Assembly: GCF_009789225.1 (NCBI RefSeq)
Contig: NZ_WSTA01000037.1
Location: forward strand, 1 to 33,495
From: Agromyces seonyuensis
Lineage (GTDB): Bacteria > Actinomycetota > Actinomycetes > Actinomycetales > Microbacteriaceae
Length of the DNA stretch: 33,495 nucleotides
Direction of reading: 5' to 3'
The translations under genes and the position numbers were made by a program. Below, piece by piece: positions 22,491-30,747 of the stretch. Every line of letters starts with the position of its first letter. The stretch's first letter is position 1. Below the pieces are notes generated by a model. The model saw nothing but the letters and a program-made list of their open reading frames with translations, searched no databases and was not told where the DNA came from.

Positions 22491-24314
22491 TCAGACGGCC
22501 GTGCCCGGCGGCAACGGGATCTCGGCGCGGATCGTCGTGCCGTGGGCGCGCTCGCTCTCGAGAACGAGGGAGCCGTCGGCGGCCTCGACGCGGTCGCGCA
22601 TGCCCATGACGCCCGAACCGTTGGGGTCGACCCCGCCGACGCCGTCGTCCCGGACGACGAGGTGGAGCATCCCGCCCGCCGCCCACGCGCGCACCCAGAC
22701 CCGGCTCGCCTGCGCGTGCTTGGCGATGTTGGCGAGCGCCTCGGCGACGACGAAGTAGGCGGTGGACTCGACGAGCTCGGGCAGCCGGCCGTCGGCCTGC
22801 ACCTCGACGTCGACCGGCACGGGGCAGCGGCCGGCGAGCTCGGGCACGGCGAGTGAGAGGCCGCCCTGCGAGAGCAGGCTCGGGTGGATGCCGTGGGCGA
22901 GCTCGCGCAGCTCCCGCAGCGCCTGGCCGAGCTCCTCGATGGCGATCTCGAGGTCTTCCGCGAGACCGGCCGAGCCCGCCGACGCGGCGGCGTTCGCGAT
23001 GAGGCGCAGCTCGAGGCCGAGCGAGACGAGCCGCTGCTGCGCGCCGTCGTGGAGGTCGCGCTCGACGCTGCGCTGCGCGCGGGCGGCCGCCTCGACGATG
23101 CGCAGGCGGGACTCGCGGACCTGCGCGAGCGTGCGCTCGACCTCCGAGCGCAGCCGCCCGTTGTCGACGGAGAGCCGGAGCGCGCTCGAGACGCCGTCGA
23201 GCAGGCGCGCGTTGTCGGTGAGCACGCGGTCGTGGCGGATGACCGCGAGCGGCCGTCCCCCCGGCGCGGCGACGGTGAGGTACGAACGGTCGGCGCCCGC
23301 CGCGCCCGCGTCGCGCGGGAGGACGTCGCCGCTCGCGCGCTCGTAGCGCCCGTCCTCGTCGGTCCACCAGTAGACCTCGAGCGAGTCGTCGCGGAGCACG
23401 CGGCGCAGCGACTCCTCCCACACGAGCCGGTCGGCGCCCTCGCGCGTGATGCGCATGAGGTCCGCGACGCGCGCCCGGAGGTTGTGGAGGTGGTTGATGC
23501 CCGACACGTAGGCGACGGGGATCGTCGCGAGGGCGATGAGCGAGATCGTCGAGAGGACCTGGTCGAAGGTGCGGTCGACGGCGTAGCTGAGGGTCTGCAC
23601 GGCGAGGGTCGCGATCCAGGCGAGCAAGGCGGCGGGCATGAGGAACGCGACCGTGCGGCTCGGTGTCGTGCCGCGCATCCACTGCACGAGCTGACGTACC
23701 GCGACCATCGCCATGAGCGCCGTGCCGACGACCCGGTAGCCGACGTCGAAGAAGGCGAACAGCCACGGGGCATCCGCCACGAGGTAAGCGTTCGGGGCGC
23801 ATGGCGCAGCACCGCACGGCGTCGTGGAGCCCTGGGCGAGCAGGAGCACCGCGATGAGGTTCACGGCGCTCGCGATGACCGCCGTGCGGGCGACGAACCG
23901 CTCGAGCCGGCTGGTGATGCGGCCCGCGGGGTAGAGCATCACGATGATGCCCGCGATGAGCGCCCACGACAGATCGATGCCGCGCACGATCGGCCAGAGC
24001 CAGCCCAGGCCGCCGATGACGGCGTAGAAGGTCTGCGGGACCCAGGCGAGCGCGAACAGCACCATGAGCCGCGGGGGCAACCGCGAGTCGGGGTCGATGC
24101 GCCAGGAGACGGCCGCCGAGATCAGGAACGCGAGCGGCACGAGCAGGTGCAGGGTGAACCAGGCGGCCTCCGGGCGGTCGGCCTCGGGTGTGGCGATCCA
24201 CCCCGAGAACTCCATCGCGAGGCTCAGGGCGGCCGCGACGAGCAGCACGGTCACGCGGGCGGGCGTGAGCGACCGAGGATGCTCGGCGGTGCGGTAGGCG
24301 GGCGCCGTGATCAC
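22491..24314 (-). CDS. NarL-type sensor histidine kinase (HisKA_3) with multi-pass membrane domain
   Basis: 607 residues. About eight helices in the first 272 residues form the sensor or membrane part. Then come a linker with a PAS/GAF-like stretch (about 295-370), a helix, the dimerisation/phospho-acceptor motif ERDLHDGAQQRLVSLGLELR with His422, and a HATPase_c domain with N-box Asn529 (VAEALANIAKHA) and DDGVGG (about 556-561). It should autophosphorylate His422 and pass phosphate to the response regulator encoded just upstream (31-nt gap, same strand). GTG at 24314 is preceded by GAGG at a longer spacing (11 nt). Two Cys (167, 172) in an extracytoplasmic loop could be redox-related. The signal is unknown. 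Confidence 0.9.
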   Translation of the reverse strand: MITAPAYRTAEHPRSLTPARVTVLLVAAALSLAMEFSGWIATPEADRPEAAWFTLHLLVPLAFLISAAVSWRIDPDSRLPPRLMVLFALAWVPQTFYAVIGGLGWLWPIVRGIDLSWALIAGIIVMLYPAGRITSRLERFVARTAVIASAVNLIAVLLLAQGSTTPCGAAPCAPNAYLVADAPWLFAFFDVGYRVVGTALMAMVAVRQLVQWMRGTTPSRTVAFLMPAALLAWIATLAVQTLSYAVDRTFDQVLSTISLIALATIPVAYVSGINHLHNLRARVADLMRITREGADRLVWEESLRRVLRDDSLEVYWWTDEDGRYERASGDVLPRDAGAAGADRSYLTVAAPGGRPLAVIRHDRVLTDNARLLDGVSSALRLSVDNGRLRSEVERTLAQVRESRLRIVEAAARAQRSVERDLHDGAQQRLVSLGLELRLIANAAASAGSAGLAEDLEIAIEELGQALRELRELAHGIHPSLLSQGGLSLAVPELAGRCPVPVDVEVQADGRLPELVESTAYFVVAEALANIAKHAQASRVWVRAWAAGGMLHLVVRDDGVGGVDPNGSGVMGMRDRVEAADGSLVLESERAHGTTIRAEIPLPPGTAV

Positions 24315-24345
24315 GCCGGTGCCGCCTCGGCGCCCACCCCGGACC

Positions 24346-25008
24346 TCATCGCTTGCCGAGGAGCGTCAGCACCGCGAGCACGCGGCGGTGCGCATCGGGC
24401 GACTCCTCGAGGTCGAGCTTCTGCATGATGTTGCGCACGTGCGACTCGACGGTCTTGATGCCGAGGAAGAGCTCCTGCGAGATGCCCGAGTTCGACAGCC
24501 CGGAGGCCATGAGCTCGAGCACGACGCGCTCGCGCTTCGTGAGCCGTTGCAGCGGGTCGTCGGCGCGCGTGCGGGAGACGAGGGCCTCGACGACCTCGGG
24601 GTCGACGATGGACCCGCCCGCGGCCACGGTCTCGACGGCGCGCACGAGGGTGAGCGGCTCGCTGACACGCTCCTTCAGCAGGTAGCCCGTGCCCGCGCCG
24701 GACTCCATGACGCGCATCGCGTACTCCGGGGTCGCGTACATCGACAGGAGCAGCACGCCCATGCGGGAGCCGCCGGCGCGCAGCGTCTCGAGCGCGGCGA
24801 CGCCCTCGTCGGTGTGGGTCGGCGGCATCCGGATGTCGATGATCGCCGCGTCGAGCTCGTGCTCGGCGGCGGCCTCGAGCAGTTCGTCCGCCGTGCCCAC
24901 CGACGCGACGACGTCGATGCCGCCCGAGGCGAGCACCTTCTCGATGCCGGCGCGCAGCAGCAGGGCGTCGTCCGCCACGGCCACTCGCAGCCGTTCCGGT
25001 TCGCTCAC
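24346..25008 (-). CDS. NarL/FixJ-family response regulator
   Basis: 220 residues. Receiver domain (about 6-125) with acidic pocket residues in AVADDALLLRAGIE, phospho-acceptor D58 in AAIIDIRMPP, and the conserved Lys in GYLLKERVSE. The C-terminal LuxR helix-turn-helix (about 150-212) reads LTKRERVVLELMASGLSNSG, then ISQELFLGIKTVESHVRNIMQKL. GTG at 25008 is selected: GGAGG lies seven bases before it and the receiver begins at once. An alternative start near 25227 would add about 70 residues without homology. It is the first gene of the two-component operon. Target genes are unknown; the ABC exporter genes directly upstream are a reasonable but untested guess. Confidence 0.93.
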   Translation of the reverse strand: MSEPERLRVAVADDALLLRAGIEKVLASGGIDVVASVGTADELLEAAAEHELDAAIIDIRMPPTHTDEGVAALETLRAGGSRMGVLLLSMYATPEYAMRVMESGAGTGYLLKERVSEPLTLVRAVETVAAGGSIVDPEVVEALVSRTRADDPLQRLTKRERVVLELMASGLSNSGISQELFLGIKTVESHVRNIMQKLDLEESPDAHRRVLAVLTLLGKR

Positions 25009-25100
25009 CGGTGCCTCCAGTCGGGATTTCCAGGGGACGACGGGGTTCCCGGTTCCCCGCGACGCTGATGCTCCGTGCCGAACCTCGGTGCATCGGCTGA

Positions 25101-25106
25101 ACTTTA
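25101..25106 (-). promoter_or_regulatory. Possible -10 box of the two-component operon
   Basis: TAAAGT on the minus strand about 93 nt before the response-regulator start, in a locally AT-richer patch. It lies after the ABC-exporter terminator, as expected for an independent promoter; no clear -35 box. Confidence 0.3.
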
Positions 25107-25194
25107 CTCGCCCGCCACCGCTCATGGCGGTTTCACCGGACCCGACACCCGCGCCCCAGTTCGGGGGACGCCGCCGGGCGGACGCGGACAGGTG

Positions 25195-25231
25195 CCGGGT
25201 GCGGGCGGCGGATCCCGCCGCCCGCACCCGG
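25195..25231 (-). terminator. Terminator of the ABC exporter operon
   Basis: 17-bp perfect stem (25195-25211 with 25215-25231) and a 3-base loop, starting five nt after the exporter stop; GC-only, no T tract. Confidence 0.75.
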
Positions 25232-25236
25232 GCCGA

Positions 25237-27042
25237 CTACACGAGCGAGTCGCGCCAGGCCGCGTGGAGCCGGGCGAACCGGCCCGTGCCGCCGATGAGC
25301 TCGTCCGGCGAGCCGTCCTCCACGATGATGCCGCGCTCCATCACGAGCACCCGGTCGGCGATCGCGACGGTCGAGAGCCGGTGGGCGATGATGATCGCCG
25401 TCCGGTCGGCCAGGAGCGTCTGCAACGCGTCCTGCACCGCGCGTTCGCTCGGGATGTCGAGCGAGGACGTCGCCTCGTCGAGGATGAGCACCGCCGGGTC
25501 GGCGAGGAACGCGCGCGCGAACGAGATGAGCTGCCGCTGGCCCGCGGAGACCCGCCCGCCGCGCTTGTTCACGTCGGTGTCGTAGCCGTTCGGGAGGCCC
25601 TCGATGAACTCGTGGGCGCCGACCGCCTTCGCCGCCGCCACGATCTCCTCGAACGTCGCGTCGGGTCGGCCCAGCGCGATGTTGTCGGCGACCGATCCCG
25701 AGAACAGGTACGACTCCTGCGTGACCATGACGATCGCGCGGCGCAGGTCCTTCGGGTGGAGCCGGCGCAGGTCGACCCCGTCGAGCTCGACCGCGCCGTG
25801 CGTGGGGTCGTAGAACCGCGACACCAGCTTGGCCAGTGTCGTCTTGCCCGCACCGGTGGACCCGACGAGCGCGATCGTCTGCCCCGCGGGGATGTCGAGG
25901 TCGAACCTCGGCAGCACCGGACGCCCCTCGACGTAGCCGAACTCGACCTCGTCGAACCGCACGCGACCGTTCGCCTTCCAGAGGTCGACCGGGTCGGCCG
26001 GGTCCGGCACGCTCGGTTCCTCCTCGAGCACGCCCGAGATCTTCTCGAGCGCCGACGCGGCGGACTGGTACGAGTTGTAGAACATCGCCATGTCCGCGAT
26101 CGGGTCGAAGAACCGCTTCGTGTAGAGCACCGCCGCCAGCAGCGAGCCGATCGCCAGTCCGCCGTCGACGACGCGGTAGCCGCCGACGAGCAGCACGGTC
26201 GCGATGGCCGCGTTGGCGATGAGGAGCAGCGCGGGGTCGAAGACGCCGAACAGGTTGACGACCTTCGCGTTGACGTCGCGGTAGTCCTCGACGAGCCCGC
26301 CGAACTCGCGTTCGTTGCGGCGCTCGGCGCGGAACGCCTTGACCGCCCGGATGCCCGTCATCGACTCGACGAACTTCACGATGAGCTTCGCCGAGGCCAC
26401 GCGCGAGACGCGATAGAGCCGCTGCGAGCGCACCTGGAACCAGCGGGTGAGGATCGCGAGCGGCACGAGGGCGACGAGCAGCACGATGCCCGACGCCCAG
26501 TCCAGCAGCACGAGCGCGACCGCCGTGAACACCATGTAGAGCACGCCGCGGACCAGCTGGTTGAGTCCGGAGTCGAGCAGTTCCTTGATGGAGTCGAGGT
26601 CGCTCGTCTGCCGGGAGATGATGCGGCCCGACGTGTACGACTCGTGGAACTCGAGGCTCAGCTTCTGCGTGTGCAGGAAGACGCGCTTGCGCAGGTCGAT
26701 GAGCACGGCCTGGCTGATGCGCGCGGCCAGCCGGATGTACCACGCGATGAGGGCCGCGCCGACGGCGCCCGCTGCGATGTAGGCGGCCACCGCCCACCCG
26801 ATCGGGAACCAGTCCTGGGACAGGAGCGCCGGGATGCCCGTGTTGATGCCGTAGGCGATGAGCGCGGGGCCCGCCACCTGCAGCGCGGTCGAGACGACGA
26901 TGACCGCCGCGGTCAGCGCGAGCATCCCCCGCACCGGCACGACGAGCGAGCCGAGCAGGCGCTGCGATCGGCGACGGATCTGCCGCGACTCGGCCTTCGT
27001 GTAGTCGTTGCGCTCTTCTCCCTGGACGCCGATGACGCTCAT
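25237..27042 (-). CDS. Heterodimeric ABC exporter subunit B (catalytically canonical Walker site)
   Basis: 601 residues: a transmembrane domain of six helices (about 35-325) fused to a nucleotide-binding domain (about 360-590). Walker A GSTGAGKT at 394-401, Q-loop [10 protein letters not shown], Walker [12 protein letters not shown] with catalytic E523, and switch His in [10 protein letters not shown]. The signature is VSAGQ (498-502) rather than LSGGQ. It pairs with subunit A, which has the reverse defects, giving one working and one degenerate ATP site as in TM287/288, LmrCD and BmrCD. ATG at 27042 overlaps the stop of subunit A (ATGA) with GGAGG upstream, so the two are translated together. 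The likely role is lipid or multidrug export at the plasma membrane; the substrate is not predictable. Confidence 0.93.
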   Translation of the reverse strand: MSVIGVQGEERNDYTKAESRQIRRRSQRLLGSLVVPVRGMLALTAAVIVVSTALQVAGPALIAYGINTGIPALLSQDWFPIGWAVAAYIAAGAVGAALIAWYIRLAARISQAVLIDLRKRVFLHTQKLSLEFHESYTSGRIISRQTSDLDSIKELLDSGLNQLVRGVLYMVFTAVALVLLDWASGIVLLVALVPLAILTRWFQVRSQRLYRVSRVASAKLIVKFVESMTGIRAVKAFRAERRNEREFGGLVEDYRDVNAKVVNLFGVFDPALLLIANAAIATVLLVGGYRVVDGGLAIGSLLAAVLYTKRFFDPIADMAMFYNSYQSAASALEKISGVLEEEPSVPDPADPVDLWKANGRVRFDEVEFGYVEGRPVLPRFDLDIPAGQTIALVGSTGAGKTTLAKLVSRFYDPTHGAVELDGVDLRRLHPKDLRRAIVMVTQESYLFSGSVADNIALGRPDATFEEIVAAAKAVGAHEFIEGLPNGYDTDVNKRGGRVSAGQRQLISFARAFLADPAVLILDEATSSLDIPSERAVQDALQTLLADRTAIIIAHRLSTVAIADRVLVMERGIIVEDGSPDELIGGTGRFARLHAAWRDSLV

Positions 27043-28985
27043 CGGTCCCCCTCCGTTCCCTGGGTGCCGGACGCCGAAGCCTCCGCGAAGTCGGCCGCCT
27101 CCGGCACGACCGTGATGATGCCCGTGTCGGTCCGCTCGCGGCGGGCCTCCTCCTCGAGGCTGGAGATGACGAATCGGTAGTGCGCACTCGCGCGCAGCAG
27201 CTCCGCGTGGGTGCCGACCGCCGTGACGCGGCCGTCCTCGAGCAGCGCGACCCGGTCGGCCAGTGCGACCGTCGAGGGGCGGTGGGCGACGATGAGCGCC
27301 GTCGTCCCGGTGCCCGTGCCGTCCGCGCCGCCGCCCTGGAGCACGCGCCGCAGCGCGTCCTCGACGAGCGCCTCCGTCTCGACGTCGAGCGCCGAGAGGG
27401 GGTCGTCGAGCACGAGCACGGCGGGCTTGGCCGCGACGGCGCGCGCGAGCGCGAGCCGCTGCCTCTGACCGCCGGAGAGGCTCATGCCCTCCTCGCCGAC
27501 CTTCGTGTCGACGCCCTCGGGCAGGTCGTAGGCGAAGTGCGCCTGCGCGATCGCGAGCGCCTCGGTCAGCACGCGCTCGGCCTCGGCGCGCACGTCGGGG
27601 TCGTCGCCGCCCAGCTCCGGCCGGCCGAGCAGCACGTTCTCCCGCACGGATGCGGAGAAGAGGGTCGCGTCCTCGAACGCCATGGCGATGTGCGCGCGCA
27701 GCTCCTCGCGCGAGAGCGCGCGGACATCCACGCCGTCGAGCGTCACCGCACCGCCCGTCACGTCGTAGAGGCGCGTGGTGAGCGCGGTGAGCGTCGACTT
27801 GCCGGACCCCGTGAGCCCGACGAGCGCCATGGTCTCCCCCGGCACGAGCGTCAGGTCGATGCCGTCGAGCAGGTCGGGCGTGCCCGCCGGAGCATCCGCG
27901 TACCGGAAGCGCACGCCCTCGAAGGCGAGCGCCCCCGTGGGGCGATCGAGACGCACGGGCTGCTCGGGGTCGGTGATCGTGTTCTCCTCGTCGATGATCT
28001 CGAAGAAGCGGTCGGTCGCCGTGCGGGTGTCGAGCGCGAACGCGAGCAGGAAGCCGATCGACTCGATCGGCCAGGCGAGCACCGTCGCCGTGCCGAAGAA
28101 CTCGACGAGCTCGCCCGCGCTCAGCTGCCCCTGCGAGGCCAGCCAGACGCCGACCAGCAGGCATGCGCCGAGCGCGATCGCCGGCACGACGAGCAGCCAC
28201 GCCCAGATGGACGCGTCGAGCCGGGCCTTCTGCAGTTCCGTGCCGCGAAGCTGCTCGGCCTGCGCCGCGAACGTGCGCAGCGCGTGTTTGCCCCGGCCGA
28301 AGGCCTTGAGCACGCGGATGCCGTGCACGGACTCCTCGACGGCCGTCGCGAGGTCGCCCGCCTGGTCCTGGCTGCGCCGCGAGAGCGCCGAGTAGCGGCC
28401 CTCGAAGCGGAAGCCCGCGAACCACAACGGGATGCACGCGATGAAGAACACGAGGCCGAGCGCCCAGTTGATCGAGATCAGGATGCCCGTGCCGACGAGG
28501 ATCACGATGAAGTTCACGACGAGCAGGATGAGCCCGAACGCGAGCCACCGGCGGATGAGGCCGAGGTCGCTCACGGCGCGCGAGAGCAGCTGTCCGCTCG
28601 GCCAGCGGTCGTGGAAGCCCACCGGCAGGTCCTGCAGCTTCGCGTACAGGTGATTGCGCATGGCCGCCTCGACGTGCGTCGAGGGCGTCAGCACGAACCA
28701 GCGGCGCAGCGCGATCATGAGCGCCTCACCCGCGCCGAGGCCGAAGACGAGCAGCGCGGCGGGCAGCACCGCTGCGGCGTCGCCCGTGGAGAGCGGCCCG
28801 TCGATGAGGACTTGCAGCACCTGGGGCACGGCGAGGGCGAAGAGGGAGGCCGCGAGCGCGGCGACGGTGCCGGCGATGAGGCGCGGCAGGGCGGGACGCG
28901 CGTAGCGGATGAGGCGCGCGAGGGATCGGGGCGTCGAGAGGGTGCTCTCGTCGCCGGTCTGACCGGGACGGTGTTCGGGGTGCAT
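27039..28985 (-). CDS. Heterodimeric ABC exporter subunit A (degenerate Walker B)
   Basis: 648 residues from ATG 28985. Six helices (about 33-325), then the nucleotide-binding domain: Walker A GLTGSGKS at 390-397, signature LSGGQ (503-507), and Walker [13 protein letters not shown], with Asp528 where active ATPases have Glu. The Q-loop Gln is also replaced ([10 protein letters not shown], Glu438). Thus its own ATP site is degenerate while its canonical signature completes the active site of subunit B. ATG 28985 is chosen because GAAGG lies six bases upstream. The frame stays open to 29138, and starts there would add a [12 protein letters not shown] segment encoded by a CTG repeat; no ribosome site supports them. 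It is preceded by a leader with a 31-codon ORF and several hairpins. Confidence 0.9.
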   Translation of the reverse strand: MHPEHRPGQTGDESTLSTPRSLARLIRYARPALPRLIAGTVAALAASLFALAVPQVLQVLIDGPLSTGDAAAVLPAALLVFGLGAGEALMIALRRWFVLTPSTHVEAAMRNHLYAKLQDLPVGFHDRWPSGQLLSRAVSDLGLIRRWLAFGLILLVVNFIVILVGTGILISINWALGLVFFIACIPLWFAGFRFEGRYSALSRRSQDQAGDLATAVEESVHGIRVLKAFGRGKHALRTFAAQAEQLRGTELQKARLDASIWAWLLVVPAIALGACLLVGVWLASQGQLSAGELVEFFGTATVLAWPIESIGFLLAFALDTRTATDRFFEIIDEENTITDPEQPVRLDRPTGALAFEGVRFRYADAPAGTPDLLDGIDLTLVPGETMALVGLTGSGKSTLTALTTRLYDVTGGAVTLDGVDVRALSREELRAHIAMAFEDATLFSASVRENVLLGRPELGGDDPDVRAEAERVLTEALAIAQAHFAYDLPEGVDTKVGEEGMSLSGGQRQRLALARAVAAKPAVLVLDDPLSALDVETEALVEDALRRVLQGGGADGTGTGTTALIVAHRPSTVALADRVALLEDGRVTAVGTHAELLRASAHYRFVISSLEEEARRERTDTGIITVVPEAADFAEASASGTQGTEGDR

Positions 28986-29187
28986 GTCGGCCTTCGGCGT
29001 CGACGGCCCGCCGGCGACGACGGCGTGCAGCAGCAGCAGCAGCAGCAGCACGCGATCGTCGGTCGCGTACGGGCGGTGGGCGGATTCGGCGGTCAGGGCC
29101 GCCGGAGACGACGTCGCAGGACGTCGGAGACGGGGCACGAGCGCCCCGGTGCATCGGTTCGCACCCGCCGGAGCGGGCGCCTCCCCA
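28986..29187 (-). promoter_or_regulatory. Structured leader between the 31-codon ORF and the ABC exporter
   Basis: No convincing gene. On the minus strand three stem-loops follow in order: 29161-29180 (8 bp with one G-U, 4-base loop, beginning 7 nt after the small ORF stop), 29131-29148 (6 bp, CGGGGC/GCCCCG) and 29109-29126 (7 bp, CGACGTC/GACGTCG). Then comes a run of CTG triplets (29028-29048). No T tract is present, so any attenuation would need Rho or act on translation. A regulatory role is inference. Confidence 0.4.
29028..29048. repeat. Trinucleotide repeat, seven CAG units (CTG on the exporter strand)
   Basis: Located 43-63 nt upstream of the exporter ATG. In the exporter frame it would encode seven Leu if an upstream start were used. 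Confidence 0.9.
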
Positions 29188-29283
29188 TCAGTGCGGCAGT
29201 GGGCCGCTCGGTCGGAATCCGGCCGGGGAGGCGAGCCGGATGGCGAGGTCCGCGGTCTTCGCGGTCGTCGTCCAGGTGCTCAT
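29188..29283 (-). CDS. 31-residue leader ORF ahead of the ABC exporter
   Basis: ATG at 29283 has a consensus AGGAGG five bases upstream (29289-29294), one of the best ribosome sites in the window, and lies about 55 nt downstream of a recognisable promoter. The peptide starts [20 protein letters not shown] and ends in a Gly/Pro-rich tail (SGPLPH). It has no membrane segment or known domain. It is followed by a hairpin and then, about 200 nt later, by the exporter operon. In Bacillus subtilis the heterodimeric exporter BmrCD is controlled by translation of the leader peptide BmrB; by analogy this ORF may sense ribosome stalling. Alternatively it is a small protein of its own. I do not recognise it. 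Confidence 0.55.
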   Translation of the reverse strand: MSTWTTTAKTADLAIRLASPAGFRPSGPLPH

Positions 29284-29342
29284 CGTGTCCTCCTCGTATC
29301 GCGGCCATGGTGCGCCCCGCGTCGTGCGCGTGGGAGCCTTTC

Positions 29343-29372
29343 AGGCTATGGGGTTGCCGCCGATTCGCGCAA
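29343..29372 (-). promoter_or_regulatory. Promoter of the leader ORF/ABC exporter operon
   Basis: -35 TTGCGC (29367-29372) and -10 TAGCCT (29343-29348) with an 18-bp spacer on the minus strand, 20 nt beyond the stop of the DDAH gene. The start point would be near 29336, giving a leader of about 350 nt before the exporter ATG. Confidence 0.55.
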
Positions 29373-29392
29373 GAGCGCGTTTCGGCCGCCTC

Positions 29393-30646
29393 TCACCGTA
29401 CCCGCACGCTCAGGCAGGTCACGCATCCCTCGAGCTTCTCGAACTCGGAGATGTCGACCGTGACCACGCGGTAGCCGAGGCTCGAGAGCAGTTCGGCGGT
29501 GCGCGGGGCGGCCGCCGACATGAGGAGCGTGTCGTCGGCGACGGCGACCACGGCGACGCCGTGCACCTCGGGCACCGGCAGGAACGACGGGAACAGCGTC
29601 GGGTCGGCGATGAGGTCGGGGTGGCCGATGACCGTGCCGTCCGGGAGCGCGGTGACCGCGGACTTCAGGTGCAGGGCCGCGCCGATCGGCACGGCCACGA
29701 CCCGGAAGCCGTGGGGCGTCAGCAGGGCGCGGAGCTGGTGGATGCCCGCGGCGTTCGTGCGGCTCGACGCGCCGACGTAGACGGTGTCGCCGACCTTCAG
29801 GACGTCGCCGCCGTCGAGGGTGCCGGGTGCCTCGATGCGCGCGATCGTGACGCCGGGCAGGGCGGCGACGGCGCGCTCCACGGCCTCGGTCTCGCCACGG
29901 CGGCTCTCGGCGCCGGGGCTCGTGATGAGCGCGAGGTCGCCGAACATGACGACCGCGTCCTCGACGAAGACGGAGTCGGCGAGGTCGGGGGCCGCGTCGA
30001 CCTCGACGAGCTCCCAGCCCTCCGCAACGAGCGCGGCGCAGTAGTTGTCCCACTGCTCGTCGGCCAGGTCCGTGTCGACGGGCATCCGCTCGAGGTGGGT
30101 GAGCTCGCCCTCGGCGAGATTGGACGCCGGAATGCGCACGAGCGCGAGCTTGCGCGGCCCGTGCTGCACGCGGGCGTCGAGCACCGCGCGGATGACGCGC
30201 CACGACAGGAACACGTACGCGAGCACCGCGGTGACGATGAAGATCAGGTTGATGGAGACGAGCCAGCTCCACATGACGACGAGCGTCGCGCCGTCGAGCG
30301 TCAGCCCGCCGCCGAGGAACGTGAGGATCGTCGCGAGCAGCGACGCGAGCACCGCCGAGGCGAGCCCGGTGGGCAGTGCGAGGAACCAGCGCCGCGCGGC
30401 GCCGGCCGCGTTGCCGACCGCGAGCAGCACCGTCAGGAACAGGCCCGCCCACGCGAAGTGCCCGCCGACGAGCCCGAACACGCTCGCGTCGGCGCCCTCG
30501 CCGATGAAGTACGCGAGCAGCGCCGCCCCGAACGCCGTGAACGCGACCGCGAACGCCGCCGTGAACACCGCCAGAATGCGACGCGCGGGAGTCGGCTCGG
30601 GGGTGAAACGGGCAGGGGCGAGCCGACCGGCGCGGGGGGACGTCAT
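29393..30646 (-). CDS. Four-helix membrane domain fused to dimethylarginine dimethylaminohydrolase (DDAH)
   Basis: 417 residues. The first 150 residues hold four helices (about 24-49, 60-82, 92-113, 122-148). After a short basic linker, residues 167-417 are a complete DDAH/arginine-deiminase-fold domain: LALVRIPASNLAEGELTHLE, SVFVEDAVVMF (E229, D230), APGTLDGGDVLKVGDTVYVG, catalytic His326 in LHLKSAVTALPDG, and nucleophile Cys411 in EGCVTCLSVR. DDAH hydrolyses N-omega-methylated arginines to citrulline and methylamines; stand-alone bacterial enzymes have about 255 residues. Here the catalytic part would sit on the cytoplasmic side of the membrane if the helix count is even. The single ATG at 30646 has a -10 box six bases upstream, and no ribosome site precedes the DDAH part, supporting a true fusion. 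The role of the membrane part is unknown. Confidence 0.88.
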   Translation of the reverse strand: MTSPRAGRLAPARFTPEPTPARRILAVFTAAFAVAFTAFGAALLAYFIGEGADASVFGLVGGHFAWAGLFLTVLLAVGNAAGAARRWFLALPTGLASAVLASLLATILTFLGGGLTLDGATLVVMWSWLVSINLIFIVTAVLAYVFLSWRVIRAVLDARVQHGPRKLALVRIPASNLAEGELTHLERMPVDTDLADEQWDNYCAALVAEGWELVEVDAAPDLADSVFVEDAVVMFGDLALITSPGAESRRGETEAVERAVAALPGVTIARIEAPGTLDGGDVLKVGDTVYVGASSRTNAAGIHQLRALLTPHGFRVVAVPIGAALHLKSAVTALPDGTVIGHPDLIADPTLFPSFLPVPEVHGVAVVAVADDTLLMSAAAPRTAELLSSLGYRVVTVDISEFEKLEGCVTCLSVRVR

Positions 30647-30652
30647 CCTGCG

Positions 30653-30658
30653 AGCCTA
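30653..30658 (-). promoter_or_regulatory. -10 box of the DDAH fusion gene (leaderless)
   Basis: TAGGCT on the minus strand, six bases (CGCAGG), then ATG at 30646. Confidence 0.6.
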
Positions 30659-30691
30659 GTGCGCGCCCGGCGCCGCCCTCCCCGGAACGCC

Positions 30692-30721
30692 GGATGCCCC
30701 GGGCCGCGGCCCGGGGCATCC
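30692..30721 (-). terminator. Terminator of purN-purH
   Basis: 14-bp perfect stem (GGATGCCCCGGGCC at 30692-30705, complement at 30708-30721), 26 nt after the purH stop. The GGATGCC/GGCATCC ends echo the two other strong terminators. Confidence 0.75.
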
Positions 30722-30747
30722 TCGACGCTCGTCGATCGAGTCGCGGC

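Noticed and set aside
28986..29138. N-terminal extension of ABC subunit A with a poly-Leu segment
   Set aside because: No ribosome site before any upstream start, the region holds hairpins and a triplet repeat, and ATG 28985 has a good site; kept only as a low-probability alternative.
29093..29308. 71-codon ORF overlapping the 31-codon leader ORF in another frame
   Set aside because: Arg/Pro-rich shadow composition and no ribosome site; the overlapping 31-codon ORF has the AGGAGG at proper spacing.
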